Positions 1 to 5,192 of a DNA stretch of 8,604 nt are shown here, in pieces (the first letter of the stretch is position 1; each line of letters starts with the position of its first letter). The stretch spans positions 1 to 8,604 of the forward strand of contig JAUYEB010000036.1 of assembly GCA_030691555.1 (NCBI GenBank). Reading direction: 5' to 3'. The position numbers were made by a program, and so were the translations under genes. The notes under the pieces were generated by a model. That model saw only the letters and a program-made list of their open reading frames with translations, made no database searches and was not told the DNA's origin. The DNA is from Candidatus Bathyarchaeota archaeon (GTDB lineage: Archaea > Thermoproteota > Bathyarchaeia > TCS64).

Positions 1-614
1 TTCTGTATGTTGAACGCCACTATCTTCGCCGTCGTGCGGTCGAGGGTGCTGCAGAACTCGTCGGCGAGCCAGAACCCCCTCCCCGACTCTACCATCTTCG
101 CAATCCTGAACCTGTACCTCTGCCCCTCGCTCAGCTCACGATAGCGGCGGATGAAGAGATACGCGTCGTTCAACCCGACCCGGCTGAGGAGGCTCAACGC
201 CTCCGAGAGGGTACCACCCACCGTCTCAACGATCGGCCTATCCTCAAACGGCTTCACGTCGGCTATGTCTATGGCACGGTCCCCGAGGTCCTCCCCCAGC
301 GCCCTGAGGAGCACAGACTTCCCGGAGCCGCTGTCCCCCGTGACGTAGACGACGGCCCCCTCGGCGAGGCGCAGCTCGAAGCCGCTGTAGAGGGTCTGCC
401 TCCGCTCGTCGAGCCCCAGCCCGAAAGCCTCAGCCACCCCAAGCGTCCGCTCAGTAACCGGAGCCCTCGATGAGAAGCTCACGTCGTAGATGTAGCAGCC
501 ACGCGCCTCGTCGAAACGCCTAACCCCACGCCTCGCACGGACCCCCACCACTCCGATCCCCACCCCGAGATCGACTCCATAGTGCACGATATAACGAATT
601 TTCAGGGGCAGCAT
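1..614 (-). CDS. COG2401-type ABC ATPase, N-terminal part (3' end outside window)
   Basis: About 204 N-terminal residues are visible and the frame is still open at the left edge. A region of roughly 85 residues leads into a Walker A loop GDSGSGKS (residues 93-100). The ABC signature LSEGQ lies at 161-165, and the Walker B/catalytic pair is in FWLADEF (D185, E186). The order and spacing are those of an ABC nucleotide-binding domain with no membrane segment. The wording around Walker A (YVTGDSGSGKSVLLRAL) is what I associate with COG2401, archaeal ATPases fused to a C-terminal GNAT-like acetyltransferase domain. That second domain would lie outside the window, so the fusion is inferred. The start is the ATG at 612-614; the frame is open a little further upstream to a TAG but has no better start, and a GGTGG lies about 8 bases upstream. 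The gene is divergent from the zinc-finger gene. The substrate is unknown. A soluble role is more likely than transport. Confidence 0.85.
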   Translation of the reverse strand, partial: MLPLKIRYIVHYGVDLGVGIGVVGVRARRGVRRFDEARGCYIYDVSFSSRAPVTERTLGVAEAFGLGLDERRQTLYSGFELRLAEGAVVYVTGDSGSGKSVLLRALGEDLGDRAIDIADVKPFEDRPIVETVGGTLSEALSLLSRVGLNDAYLFIRRYRELSEGQRYRFRIAKMVESGRGFWLADEFCSTLDRTTAKIVAFNIQ

Positions 615-875
615 AGAGACCCACCACGGGTGTGCAGTTATCGTCCGCTGACACTAAGCTTATTACCGCTCAGACGGATACTCTAATCGGCCCCGAGCGG
701 CTCGACGAGCCGCGGAGACCGGACGAAAAAGCACATTCAGAGTCCATAGGAGGGCGAATACCCGAAGCCCACCCGAAGGCCCGGGCAGAGGCCCACGACC
801 CCGCGTAAGAGCGGCGGACAGTTCTAGGAGCACCCCGCAGGCCGGGTCCGCCCGGAGCCACAGGGGAGAAGAAGG
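615..875. other. 261-base GC-rich divergent spacer with palindrome and hairpins
   Basis: This stretch separates two divergent genes and holds no convincing ORF: the minus-strand 63-codon frame at 670-861 has no family features. It contains an inverted repeat at 697-713, a direct repeat ACCCGAAG at 760-767 and 771-778, and a small hairpin CCGGG/CCCGG at 842-855 just before the zinc-finger gene's ribosome binding site. The only AT-rich patch is about 650-690, where a weak TATA-like TAATAAGC/GCTTATTA could serve either direction. If it drives the zinc-finger gene, the leader would be near 190 bases, far longer than elsewhere in the window. A structured leader or small RNA is possible. I found no tRNA, SRP RNA or RNase P RNA signature. 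Confidence 0.5.
697..713. repeat. 17-base palindrome, 8-base arms
   Basis: GCGGCTCG at 697-704 and CGAGCCGC at 706-713 are perfect inverted repeats around a single central A. With one central base this is more likely a dimeric protein binding site than a hairpin, although a 5-base loop with shorter arms could form in RNA. It sits between the divergent ABC ATPase and zinc-finger genes, where an operator would be expected. In GC-rich DNA such a palindrome can also arise by chance. Confidence 0.35.
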
Positions 876-1178
876 ATGACGCTAGAGATAGACCCCAAGT
901 ACAAGAGGTACTGCCTACTCGACAAGAACAGCGTTAGCATCGACCAGTTCCTCTGCCCCGTGGAGGGATGCGCGTGGCAGACAGACCAGGGCCCCGGAGC
1001 CCTCAGGATGCACATGATAATCTCCGCCGACCCCAACAGCGTGGGCCGCCACTGCGAGAAGCACGAGGACTTCGTACGGGAGCACCCCGACTCCACAAGC
1101 ATGGAGTGGGTCCGCTACCTGTCCCAGTTCCCCTCAAAGCTCCACGCGGACACCGAGATAGCCAAGATCAAGGAGTAG
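876..1178 (+). CDS. Small C2H2-type zinc-finger protein
   Basis: This 100-residue soluble protein has one zinc-ligand cluster. C27 and C32 (CPVEGC) are followed by H46 in ALRMHM, then H59, C60 and H63 in GRHCEKH. The spacing Cys-x4-Cys-x13-His-x12-His is a stretched C2H2 pattern, and the second histidine ligand could be H59 or H63, or C60 could replace it. Single-finger proteins of this size occur in archaea and are usually suspected of binding DNA, RNA or protein partners; none of these roles is shown here. The region after the finger (about 64-100) is charged and probably helical. The ATG at 876 is chosen because GGGGAG lies about 9 bases upstream, one of the few real ribosome binding sites in the window, and this fits a transcript with a long leader. 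It converges on the M20 peptidase gene with a 16-base gap. Confidence 0.75.
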   Translation: MTLEIDPKYKRYCLLDKNSVSIDQFLCPVEGCAWQTDQGPGALRMHMIISADPNSVGRHCEKHEDFVREHPDSTSMEWVRYLSQFPSKLHADTEIAKIKE

Positions 1179-1194
1179 GCGACCCCCCCGCCCC

Positions 1195-2433
1195 CTATTT
1201 TTTCAGGTACTCGTAGGCGGAGAGCAGGTGCACCTTCGCGATGTGGATTAGCTCCTCGACCTCGACGTACTCGTCGACGGTGCCCATGCCGTGGTTCGTG
1301 GGGCCGTAGTAGTAGCTGGGGACCCCCCTCTCCCTCCAGAACTTCAGGTCGGAGCCGCCGAGGCTGACTATCGGCTTCGGGTCGACGCCGAGGAGGCGCG
1401 CGTTGCCCCGGATTATCCCCGCCATCTCGCCGTCCGGTGGGCTCCAGAGCGGGCCGTCGTACCGCGCCACCTCGACCACCGCCTCCGGGTGCCCCGCGGC
1501 TATGCGCTCGACGTGGGGCATGACGTCCTCCTTCGAGACGCCGGGTGGCAGCCGGAGGTCGACCTCGAAGACGCACTCGCGTGGGATCATGTTGACCTTG
1601 AGGCCGCCCCTGATGGTCCCTATGTTGACGGAGACCCTGGACATGACGTCGGCGCCGCCGGGGCCGAGAGCCCTCTCCGCCGCGTCCCTCCCCTCCCTAA
1701 TCGCCTTGGCCAGGTCCGCAGGGTAGGGGACGGGTATGTTGGTCAGGGCCTCGAGCTCCGTGATCATCTTCGCCGCGATCTTGACTGGGTTGGGGCTGAG
1801 GTGCGTGTAGGCGCCGTGGCCGCCGGGGGCGCTGACCCTGACGTTGAGCCAGAGTATCCCCTTCTCGCCGAAGCGCAGCGTGTAGGGGCTGCTCGGCTCA
1901 CCGTTTATGCAGCAGTCGCCCATGGCCTCGGGGACGTTGCCGACTATCCAACCCGAGCCGAGCCTGCCCCCCGACTCCTCGTCGCTCACCACGGTGAGGG
2001 TCGCCCTCCCGCGCAGCTCGCCGACGAGGTCGTGGAGGGCGGCGTAGGCGTAGACGCTCGCGGTGGTCCCCGCCTTCATGTCGATGGCTCCCCGGCCGTA
2101 GACGCGGCCGCCGACGAGATCGCCGCCCCAGGGGTCCCGGCTCCACCCTGCGCCGTCCCCGACGGGGAAGACGTCGACGTGGCCGTTGAGCACGAGGGTC
2201 CTGCCATTGGTGGGGCACTGTAGGCTGGAGACTATGTTTGGCTTCTCCGGGTCGGGCCCCACGACCTCGTAGGGTATCCCCCTCCCGTCGAGGTACTTCG
2301 TGACGTACGCCACGGCCTCCCTCGTGTCGCCGGGCGGGTTCGGGCTCCTCGCCCTGATGAGCCCCCGGAGGAAACCGATGATCTCCTCCCTGTCCGCCTC
2401 CACCCTGTCTATGAGCCTCTGCTTCGCCGACAA
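1195..2433 (-). CDS. M20 family metallopeptidase (ArgE/DapE/acylase-like)
   Basis: This 412-residue protein is full length for the M20 family of two-metal amidohydrolases, which remove acyl groups or cleave small peptides in the cytoplasm. All the expected metal and catalytic residues are visible. H85 and D87 are in GHVDVFP, the bridging D118 in GRGAIDMKAG, the general base E152 and ligand E153 in SDEESGG, and E179 in GEPSSP. H206 lies in the lid-domain GGHGAYTH, and H381 in NHGMGTVDEY. The lid/dimerisation domain covers roughly 190-305. The exact substrate (N-acetyl-ornithine, succinyl-diaminopimelate, acyl-amino acid or dipeptide) cannot be read from the motifs, and no neighbour belongs to arginine or lysine synthesis. 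The start is a TTG at 2431-2433. The next candidate, GTG at codon 11, would trim the N-terminal helix typical of the family. No ribosome binding site is seen. A TATA-like GTCTTAAC about 32 bases upstream suggests a very short leader. Confidence 0.95.
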   Translation of the reverse strand: MSAKQRLIDRVEADREEIIGFLRGLIRARSPNPPGDTREAVAYVTKYLDGRGIPYEVVGPDPEKPNIVSSLQCPTNGRTLVLNGHVDVFPVGDGAGWSRDPWGGDLVGGRVYGRGAIDMKAGTTASVYAYAALHDLVGELRGRATLTVVSDEESGGRLGSGWIVGNVPEAMGDCCINGEPSSPYTLRFGEKGILWLNVRVSAPGGHGAYTHLSPNPVKIAAKMITELEALTNIPVPYPADLAKAIREGRDAAERALGPGGADVMSRVSVNIGTIRGGLKVNMIPRECVFEVDLRLPPGVSKEDVMPHVERIAAGHPEAVVEVARYDGPLWSPPDGEMAGIIRGNARLLGVDPKPIVSLGGSDLKFWRERGVPSYYYGPTNHGMGTVDEYVEVEELIHIAKVHLLSAYEYLKK

Positions 2434-2512
2434 GCCGAATCGGGGATCGTCTGCGCCGGTCGGCGGTTAAGACTATGGAATAGAAGTTTTAGTAATCATT
2501 CTCGATAACCCC

Positions 2513-2518
2513 TTTAAG
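2513..2518 (+). promoter_or_regulatory. TATA-like box of the surface-protein gene
   Basis: TTTAAG at 2513-2518 ends 31 bases before the GTG start. With archaeal TATA-to-start spacing, transcription would begin near 2542 and leave a leader of about 8 bases, GA-rich (GAGAGTGAG). The spacer 2434-2549 also has to hold the divergent M20 promoter, for which GTCTTAAC on the minus strand (2466-2473) is the best candidate. Confidence 0.45.
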
Positions 2519-2549
2519 CCCTCGCGAGAGGCCAATACCAGAGAGTGAG

Positions 2550-3317
2550 GTGCCGACGAACAACCTGAAGCGCAGTGGTTTAAGCGGTAAGCAGGCTGCT
2601 GGAGTGGTCTTACTAGCCGCCGTGATTCTGTCCCTGATGGCTCTCAACTACAACCTCTACAACAGCATCCAGAGCCAGGGCTCAGCGCTCACACAGATGA
2701 CAGCGGAGCTAGAGGCATTGAAGAACAGACTCAGCGAACTCGCCCCGCTCGGCGAACTCGCAAACGTCACCAAGCCACCCACCGTAATCGTGCCAGCGTA
2801 CACGGTGACGTTCAACTACAACAGAGATTCGGTACTCGACGACCGCGACTCGATAATCGTCTTCTATGCACCGGTCGAGGGCTCGACGGCTCGCCTTGAA
2901 CTCTTCGTGGACTCCCTCAGCAAGTACGAATTAGACCTCACCCTGCAGGAGGGAAACGCTTGGAGAAACGAGACCTGGGTAAAGCTGGGCACCGTGAATC
3001 AGGTATACAATCTGAGTCTCAACACAACCAAGGGTTCGAGTGTAGTCTGGCAGTCTCCGATAGTTTGGTCTTTGAAGGTCACTGATACCGGGGTCTATGA
3101 GACGCCCTCGATGAGTAAGGGTTGGCACACTCTGAGCATGTTTGGCCCAATCACGATTCTAGATAATGGCGACTTCTATCGTTACCCGATGTTTCACGGT
3201 GCTTCGGATGTTCCCCATGCGGTGGTTAAGCTGGATAGCTACAGGGTAGTGATCACGTTCACCGTGCAGAAAGAGGGAGAGCCTAACTTCTTCGCAGTAA
3301 CCAACGAACGCTCATAA
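2550..3317 (+). CDS. Membrane-anchored extracytoplasmic protein, unknown family
   Basis: This 255-residue protein has a short positively charged N-terminus (K7, R8, K14) and one hydrophobic segment at about 16-32 (AAGVVLLAAVILSLMAL). A coiled-coil-like stretch follows at about 44-65 (heptad-type L/A spacing in MTAELEALKNRLSEL), then a beta-rich domain to the end. Four N-glycosylation sequons (N72-V-T, N140-E-T, N154-L-S, N158-T-T) lie after the membrane segment, consistent with a domain outside the cell in an archaeon. No signal-peptidase site is obvious, so it is probably anchored rather than released. There are no cysteines. I do not recognise the family; it could be an S-layer-associated, pilus-accessory or sensor-less surface protein. 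The start is GTG at 2550. Codon use is visibly less GC-biased in the second half than in the flanking genes, a weak hint of different ancestry. Confidence 0.85.
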   Translation: MPTNNLKRSGLSGKQAAGVVLLAAVILSLMALNYNLYNSIQSQGSALTQMTAELEALKNRLSELAPLGELANVTKPPTVIVPAYTVTFNYNRDSVLDDRDSIIVFYAPVEGSTARLELFVDSLSKYELDLTLQEGNAWRNETWVKLGTVNQVYNLSLNTTKGSSVVWQSPIVWSLKVTDTGVYETPSMSKGWHTLSMFGPITILDNGDFYRYPMFHGASDVPHAVVKLDSYRVVITFTVQKEGEPNFFAVTNERS

Positions 3318-3338
3318 TTACCCTCCTCGGGACCTCGG

Positions 3339-3611
3339 TCACTGTCCGCGCCCCCAGACGGCGCCGACTATGATGCCGACGACGAGCATGAGGCCGTTGA
3401 AGATGGCCTCGTCCCACGCCCCCAGGAATGCCATGTGGATGACCTCCAGGCTCACGAGCCCCGCGAAGAAGACTATCATCAACGCTATGATGAGCGTGAA
3501 CCTGTCCCCGGGCTCGTCCTCGAGCACCCTGACCCTCCTCTCCGGGGTCGCCTCGGCGAACACGAGCCGGGTCGTCCCCCTACCAACGAGTCGCCTAAGA
3601 TACCCTAACAT
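3339..3611 (-). CDS. Small two-helix membrane protein, unknown
   Basis: A 90-residue protein with a basic N-terminal cytoplasmic region (R6, R7, R11, R15) and an acidic patch (EDEPGD, 31-36). Two hydrophobic helices follow at about 38-62 (FTLIIALMIVFFAGLVSL) and 67-87, then a short GRGQ tail. With so short a loop between the helices it forms a hairpin with both ends on the same side, probably cytoplasmic by the positive-inside rule. I cannot assign a family or function. The ATG at 3609-3611 follows an AGGG and lies inside the last codons of the upstream 52-residue gene (17-base overlap), so the two are almost certainly one transcript with coupled translation. It ends 21 bases from the convergent surface-protein gene. 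Confidence 0.75.
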   Translation of the reverse strand: MLGYLRRLVGRGTTRLVFAEATPERRVRVLEDEPGDRFTLIIALMIVFFAGLVSLEVIHMAFLGAWDEAIFNGLMLVVGIIVGAVWGRGQ

Positions 3612-3753
3612 CCCTAGTCTCTCCCCTCCTATGCTTCCTGAGCCTGATCCTCCTGTCGAGCGCCTCGGCCTCCCCTATGACGCAGACCACCTGATCCCGC
3701 GGCATGAGGAGGCGTATCTCCTCGACGAGCCCGACGAGTACCCATTCACTCAC
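3595..3753 (-). CDS. 52-residue hypothetical protein, first gene of a two-gene operon
   Basis: The frame is open as far as 3825, but the upstream portion runs through an AT-rich promoter-like stretch, so I place the start at the GTG at 3751-3753 (GTG at 3754-3756 is the alternative). This leaves about 23 bases after the TATA-like TTTTAATA, matching the leaderless spacing of other genes here. The product begins MSEWVLVGLVEEIRLL, has one cysteine (VVCVIGEAEALD) and ends in a strongly basic region (RRIRLRKHRRGE, about 35-46) that could touch nucleic acid or membrane phospholipid. No known domain is recognised. The stop overlaps the start of the two-helix membrane protein by 17 bases, suggesting joint production and perhaps interaction. 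Confidence 0.55.
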   Translation of the reverse strand: MSEWVLVGLVEEIRLLMPRDQVVCVIGEAEALDRRIRLRKHRRGETRDVRVS

Positions 3754-3775
3754 CACCCATCTTTCATTAAAAAAA

Positions 3776-3787
3776 ATATTAAAATAA
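3776..3787. promoter_or_regulatory. AT-rich TATA region, possibly bidirectional
   Basis: ATATTAAAATAA at 3776-3787, next to an eight-A run, stands out in GC-rich surroundings. On the minus strand TTTTAATA is about 23 bases from the GTG at 3753. On the plus strand TATTAAAA is followed about 22 bases later by a perfect GGAGGTGA (3807-3814), so it could also start a short plus-strand transcript carrying the micro-ORFs at 3815-3915. Confidence 0.5.
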
Positions 3788-3849
3788 CCGCCGAGCCCGG
3801 GGGGTTGGAGGTGAATGCGTAACAACAGCTGCAGACAGAGGTGAACGAG

Positions 3850-3915
3850 ATGATCTACGAGATAAGACGAGGCGTGAGCGTCGACTTCAGAAACCGCCTC
3901 AGGGCGCGCTTCTAG
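3850..3915 (+). CDS. Possible 21-residue micro-ORF
   Basis: An ATG at 3850 has a good Shine-Dalgarno GAGGTGA with GAGG 8 bases upstream, and opens a 21-codon frame (MIYEIRRGVS, then VDFRNRLRARF) ending TAG at 3913-3915. A still shorter frame, ATG at 3815 to TGA at 3842-3844 (9 codons), lies directly after a perfect GGAGGTGA and ends inside the Shine-Dalgarno of the 21-codon frame, as in translational coupling. The frame of the 21 codons is also open upstream to a TAA at 3820-3822, so it could instead be the tail of a decayed gene. Its stop shares the CTAG at 3912-3915 with the stop of the opposite ribbon-helix-helix gene. The product is basic and of unknown function. Confidence 0.22.
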   Translation: MIYEIRRGVSVDFRNRLRARF

Positions 3916-4082
3916 ACCAGGTAGCCTAGCTCCCTCAGGTACCGCCGCACGGCCGACTTGACGAAGTCCGGTACGCTGGTGTACCCATGCTTCCCACTCG
4001 CTATGACCTCCTCTATCTTGGTCGCGAGGTTCTCTGGGAGGTTCACCGTGTGGTATTTGTATTTTTTTTCGTCGTCGGACAT
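3912..4082 (-). CDS. Ribbon-helix-helix transcription regulator
   Basis: A 56-residue protein with the ribbon-helix-helix (CopG/Arc-like) layout: a short N-terminal strand in YHTVNLPENL (about 10-19), helix A in ATKIEEVIASG (20-30), the turn KHGYTSVPDFV, then helix B in KSAVRRYLRELG (about 42-53). These proteins dimerise and place the paired N-terminal strands in the DNA major groove. T12 and N14 would face DNA, which is inferred from the fold. The frame is open upstream to 4262, but the ATG at 4080-4082 lies 23 bases after TTTAAATA, so a leaderless start there is far more likely and gives the usual family length. It is divergent from a winged-helix gene across a 70-base AT-rich spacer, so auto-regulation of that spacer is likely. 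No toxin partner is recognised next to it, so an antitoxin role is not supported. Confidence 0.87.
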   Translation of the reverse strand: MSDDEKKYKYHTVNLPENLATKIEEVIASGKHGYTSVPDFVKSAVRRYLRELGYLV

Positions 4083-4152
4083 GTCTGAGTTTTTCAACCG
4101 TTCTTTATTTAAAAACATTTTTATTATAGATAATTTAGCTAAATTTACATAG
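4083..4152. promoter_or_regulatory. Divergent promoter between two regulators
   Basis: This 70-base spacer is strongly AT-rich. On the minus strand TTTAAATA (4106-4113) ends 23 bases before the ATG of the ribbon-helix-helix gene. On the plus strand TTATTATA (4121-4128) ends 24 bases before the ATG of the winged-helix gene. Neither gene has a ribosome binding site, so both transcripts should be leaderless. The two TATA boxes are only about 7 bases apart, so the two promoters probably compete. Confidence 0.7.
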
Positions 4153-4434
4153 ATGGATAACCCTGGTCTGAGGACCCTCGCATCCTTCCTGGAGCAGGTC
4201 AGGAGGCACTCCCCCGCCACATACTCCAAGATCAGCGAGGACAGGAACCGGGGATACGGCATGATAAACAGGTACCTCGCCTACTGCCTCAGGGAGGACC
4301 TGATCAGGGTCGCCTCCATACGCAAAACCAGGGGGAGGTACCCCTCTAAGACCTACGTCCTCAGTGAGAGGGGAGCCCAGCTTCTCGGAATCGTTTCGCC
4401 CGCGGTGGCTAGGACTTCCCGAATACGGGGATAG
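4153..4434 (+). CDS. Winged-helix transcription regulator
   Basis: A 93-residue protein fitting a single winged-helix domain: helix 1 about 5-18 (LRTLASFLEQVRRH), helix 2 and recognition helix about 22-50 (YSKISEDRN through INRYLAYCLREDL), and a basic beta wing about 52-70 (VASIRKTRGRYPSKTYVL) leading to the final helix SERGAQLLG. The GRYPSKTYVLSERGAQLL pattern is typical of archaeal wHTH proteins in which the wing ends in a tyrosine strand. No ligand or metal-binding domain is attached, so it probably senses through its dimer form or works as a simple repressor. The start is the ATG at 4153, 24 bases after a TATA box. The last 26 bases overlap the 3' end of the convergent dehydrogenase gene, so strong transcription of one could interfere with the other. 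Confidence 0.85.
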   Translation: MDNPGLRTLASFLEQVRRHSPATYSKISEDRNRGYGMINRYLAYCLREDLIRVASIRKTRGRYPSKTYVLSERGAQLLGIVSPAVARTSRIRG

Positions 4435-5131
4435 ACGCCCCGCTCACCGCCTTTGAGGCGTCGGAGGAGAGGAAGAGGATGACCGAGGCTATGTCCTCGG
4501 GGCTGACCCATTTGGAGGTGTCCGCCTCGGGCATCTTCTCCCTGTTGTCGGCGGTGTCTATGGTGCCCGGCATGACGCAGTTGACGGTTATGTCGTTCTT
4601 CGAGACCTCCTCGGCGAGGGCCTCGGTGAGGGTGATGACGCCGCCCTTCGAGATGGCGTAGGCGATGTTCCCCGCCCTCCTCCCCCTCGGCGTCGCGTTC
4701 TTCGCCGAGACGCTCACTATTCGTCCGTAGTTCCTCTCGATCATGCCGGGGAGGACGGCGCGGCTGCAGAGGTAGGCGGACTTCGTGTTGAGGGTCACCA
4801 TCTGGTCGAGGGCGGTCTCCTCGGCCTCGTTTAGGAGCTTACCCCCGGTGTAGCCCCCGGCGATGTTGAGCAGCACATCGACGCGCCCGTGCTCCTTCAC
4901 CACGGCTTCGACCATCGAGGCGACGCTCCTCGCGTCGGTCACGTCGGCCTTGAACCCGCTCAGCGCCGGGCTCCCCCCGACGTAGTCTTTGAGGTCCTTG
5001 AGCTTGTCCTCGCTCCTGTAGACCGCGGCTACCTTCGCGCCCTCGGCGAGGAACCGCTTGACGACGACCCTGCCTAGCCCGCCCGTCGCGCCGGTGACCA
5101 GGACGACCCTATCGCCGAGCATGATCATCAC
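4409..5131 (-). CDS. Short-chain dehydrogenase/reductase (classical SDR)
   Basis: This 240-residue protein has the complete classical SDR set. The cofactor loop TGATGGLG is at 13-20, the adenine-contact D63 in KADVTD, and NIAGG (89-93) stands in the NAG position. N115 lies in NTKS, S142 is in VSVSAK (catalytic serine position), and Y158-x3-K162 is in AYAISKGG. PG at 188-189 starts the substrate loop. After the second strand it carries Y38-R39-S40; a basic residue there and no acidic residue at the strand end points to NADP(H) rather than NAD(H), by the usual family rule. The substrate is unknown; length and motifs resemble 3-oxoacyl-ACP reductase-like enzymes, but no fatty acid genes are nearby. 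The start is GTG 5129-5131 or ATG 5126-5128; TATAAA on the minus strand (5154-5159) lies 22-25 bases upstream, so the transcript is probably leaderless. It is separated from the PP-loop gene by 61 bases and has its own promoter. Confidence 0.95.
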   Translation of the reverse strand: MMIMLGDRVVLVTGATGGLGRVVVKRFLAEGAKVAAVYRSEDKLKDLKDYVGGSPALSGFKADVTDARSVASMVEAVVKEHGRVDVLLNIAGGYTGGKLLNEAEETALDQMVTLNTKSAYLCSRAVLPGMIERNYGRIVSVSAKNATPRGRRAGNIAYAISKGGVITLTEALAEEVSKNDITVNCVMPGTIDTADNREKMPEADTSKWVSPEDIASVILFLSSDASKAVSGASIPVFGKS

Positions 5132-5153
5132 CGGGTGATCCTCGGAACGGCTG

Positions 5154-5159
5154 TTTATA
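5154..5159 (-). promoter_or_regulatory. TATA box of the dehydrogenase gene
   Basis: TATAAA on the minus strand ends 22 bases before the GTG (25 before the ATG) of the dehydrogenase gene. It lies in the 61-base gap after the PP-loop gene, so the dehydrogenase need not depend on read-through. Confidence 0.6.
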
Positions 5160-5192
5160 GGGACTGAGTCGGAGCCGCCCCGGTCCGCGTCC

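Noticed and set aside
670..861. 63-codon minus-strand frame in the zinc-finger leader
   Set aside because: Its Arg/Ser/Gly/Pro-rich composition looks random. It has no ribosome binding site or TATA box and no recognised domain.
1291..2223. 310-codon plus-strand frame
   Set aside because: It is antisense to the M20 peptidase, all of whose catalytic motifs are present. The frame has a biased Arg/Ala/Val/Pro/Asp composition and no domain, as expected of a GC-rich shadow.
2519..2532. CCTC-GCGA-GAGG hairpin downstream of the surface-protein TATA box
   Set aside because: It has only four base pairs, lies upstream of the predicted transcription start, and contains the common CTCGCGAG palindrome expected in GC-rich DNA.
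3370..3822. 150-codon plus-strand frame
   Set aside because: It lies opposite the two overlapping small minus-strand genes and runs through an AT-rich promoter. It is Ser/Pro/Thr-rich without a domain. Only its far 3' surroundings (3807-3915) are kept as a separate low-confidence observation.
4083..4262. N-terminal extension of the ribbon-helix-helix frame (60 extra residues)
   Set aside because: The extension crosses the divergent promoter and the start of the winged-helix gene. The TATA spacing and family length both favour the ATG at 4082.
3912..4434. Toxin-antitoxin module
   Set aside because: A ribbon-helix-helix protein is present, but its neighbour is a winged-helix DNA-binding protein and no toxin fold (RelE, PIN, MazF) can be seen next to it.
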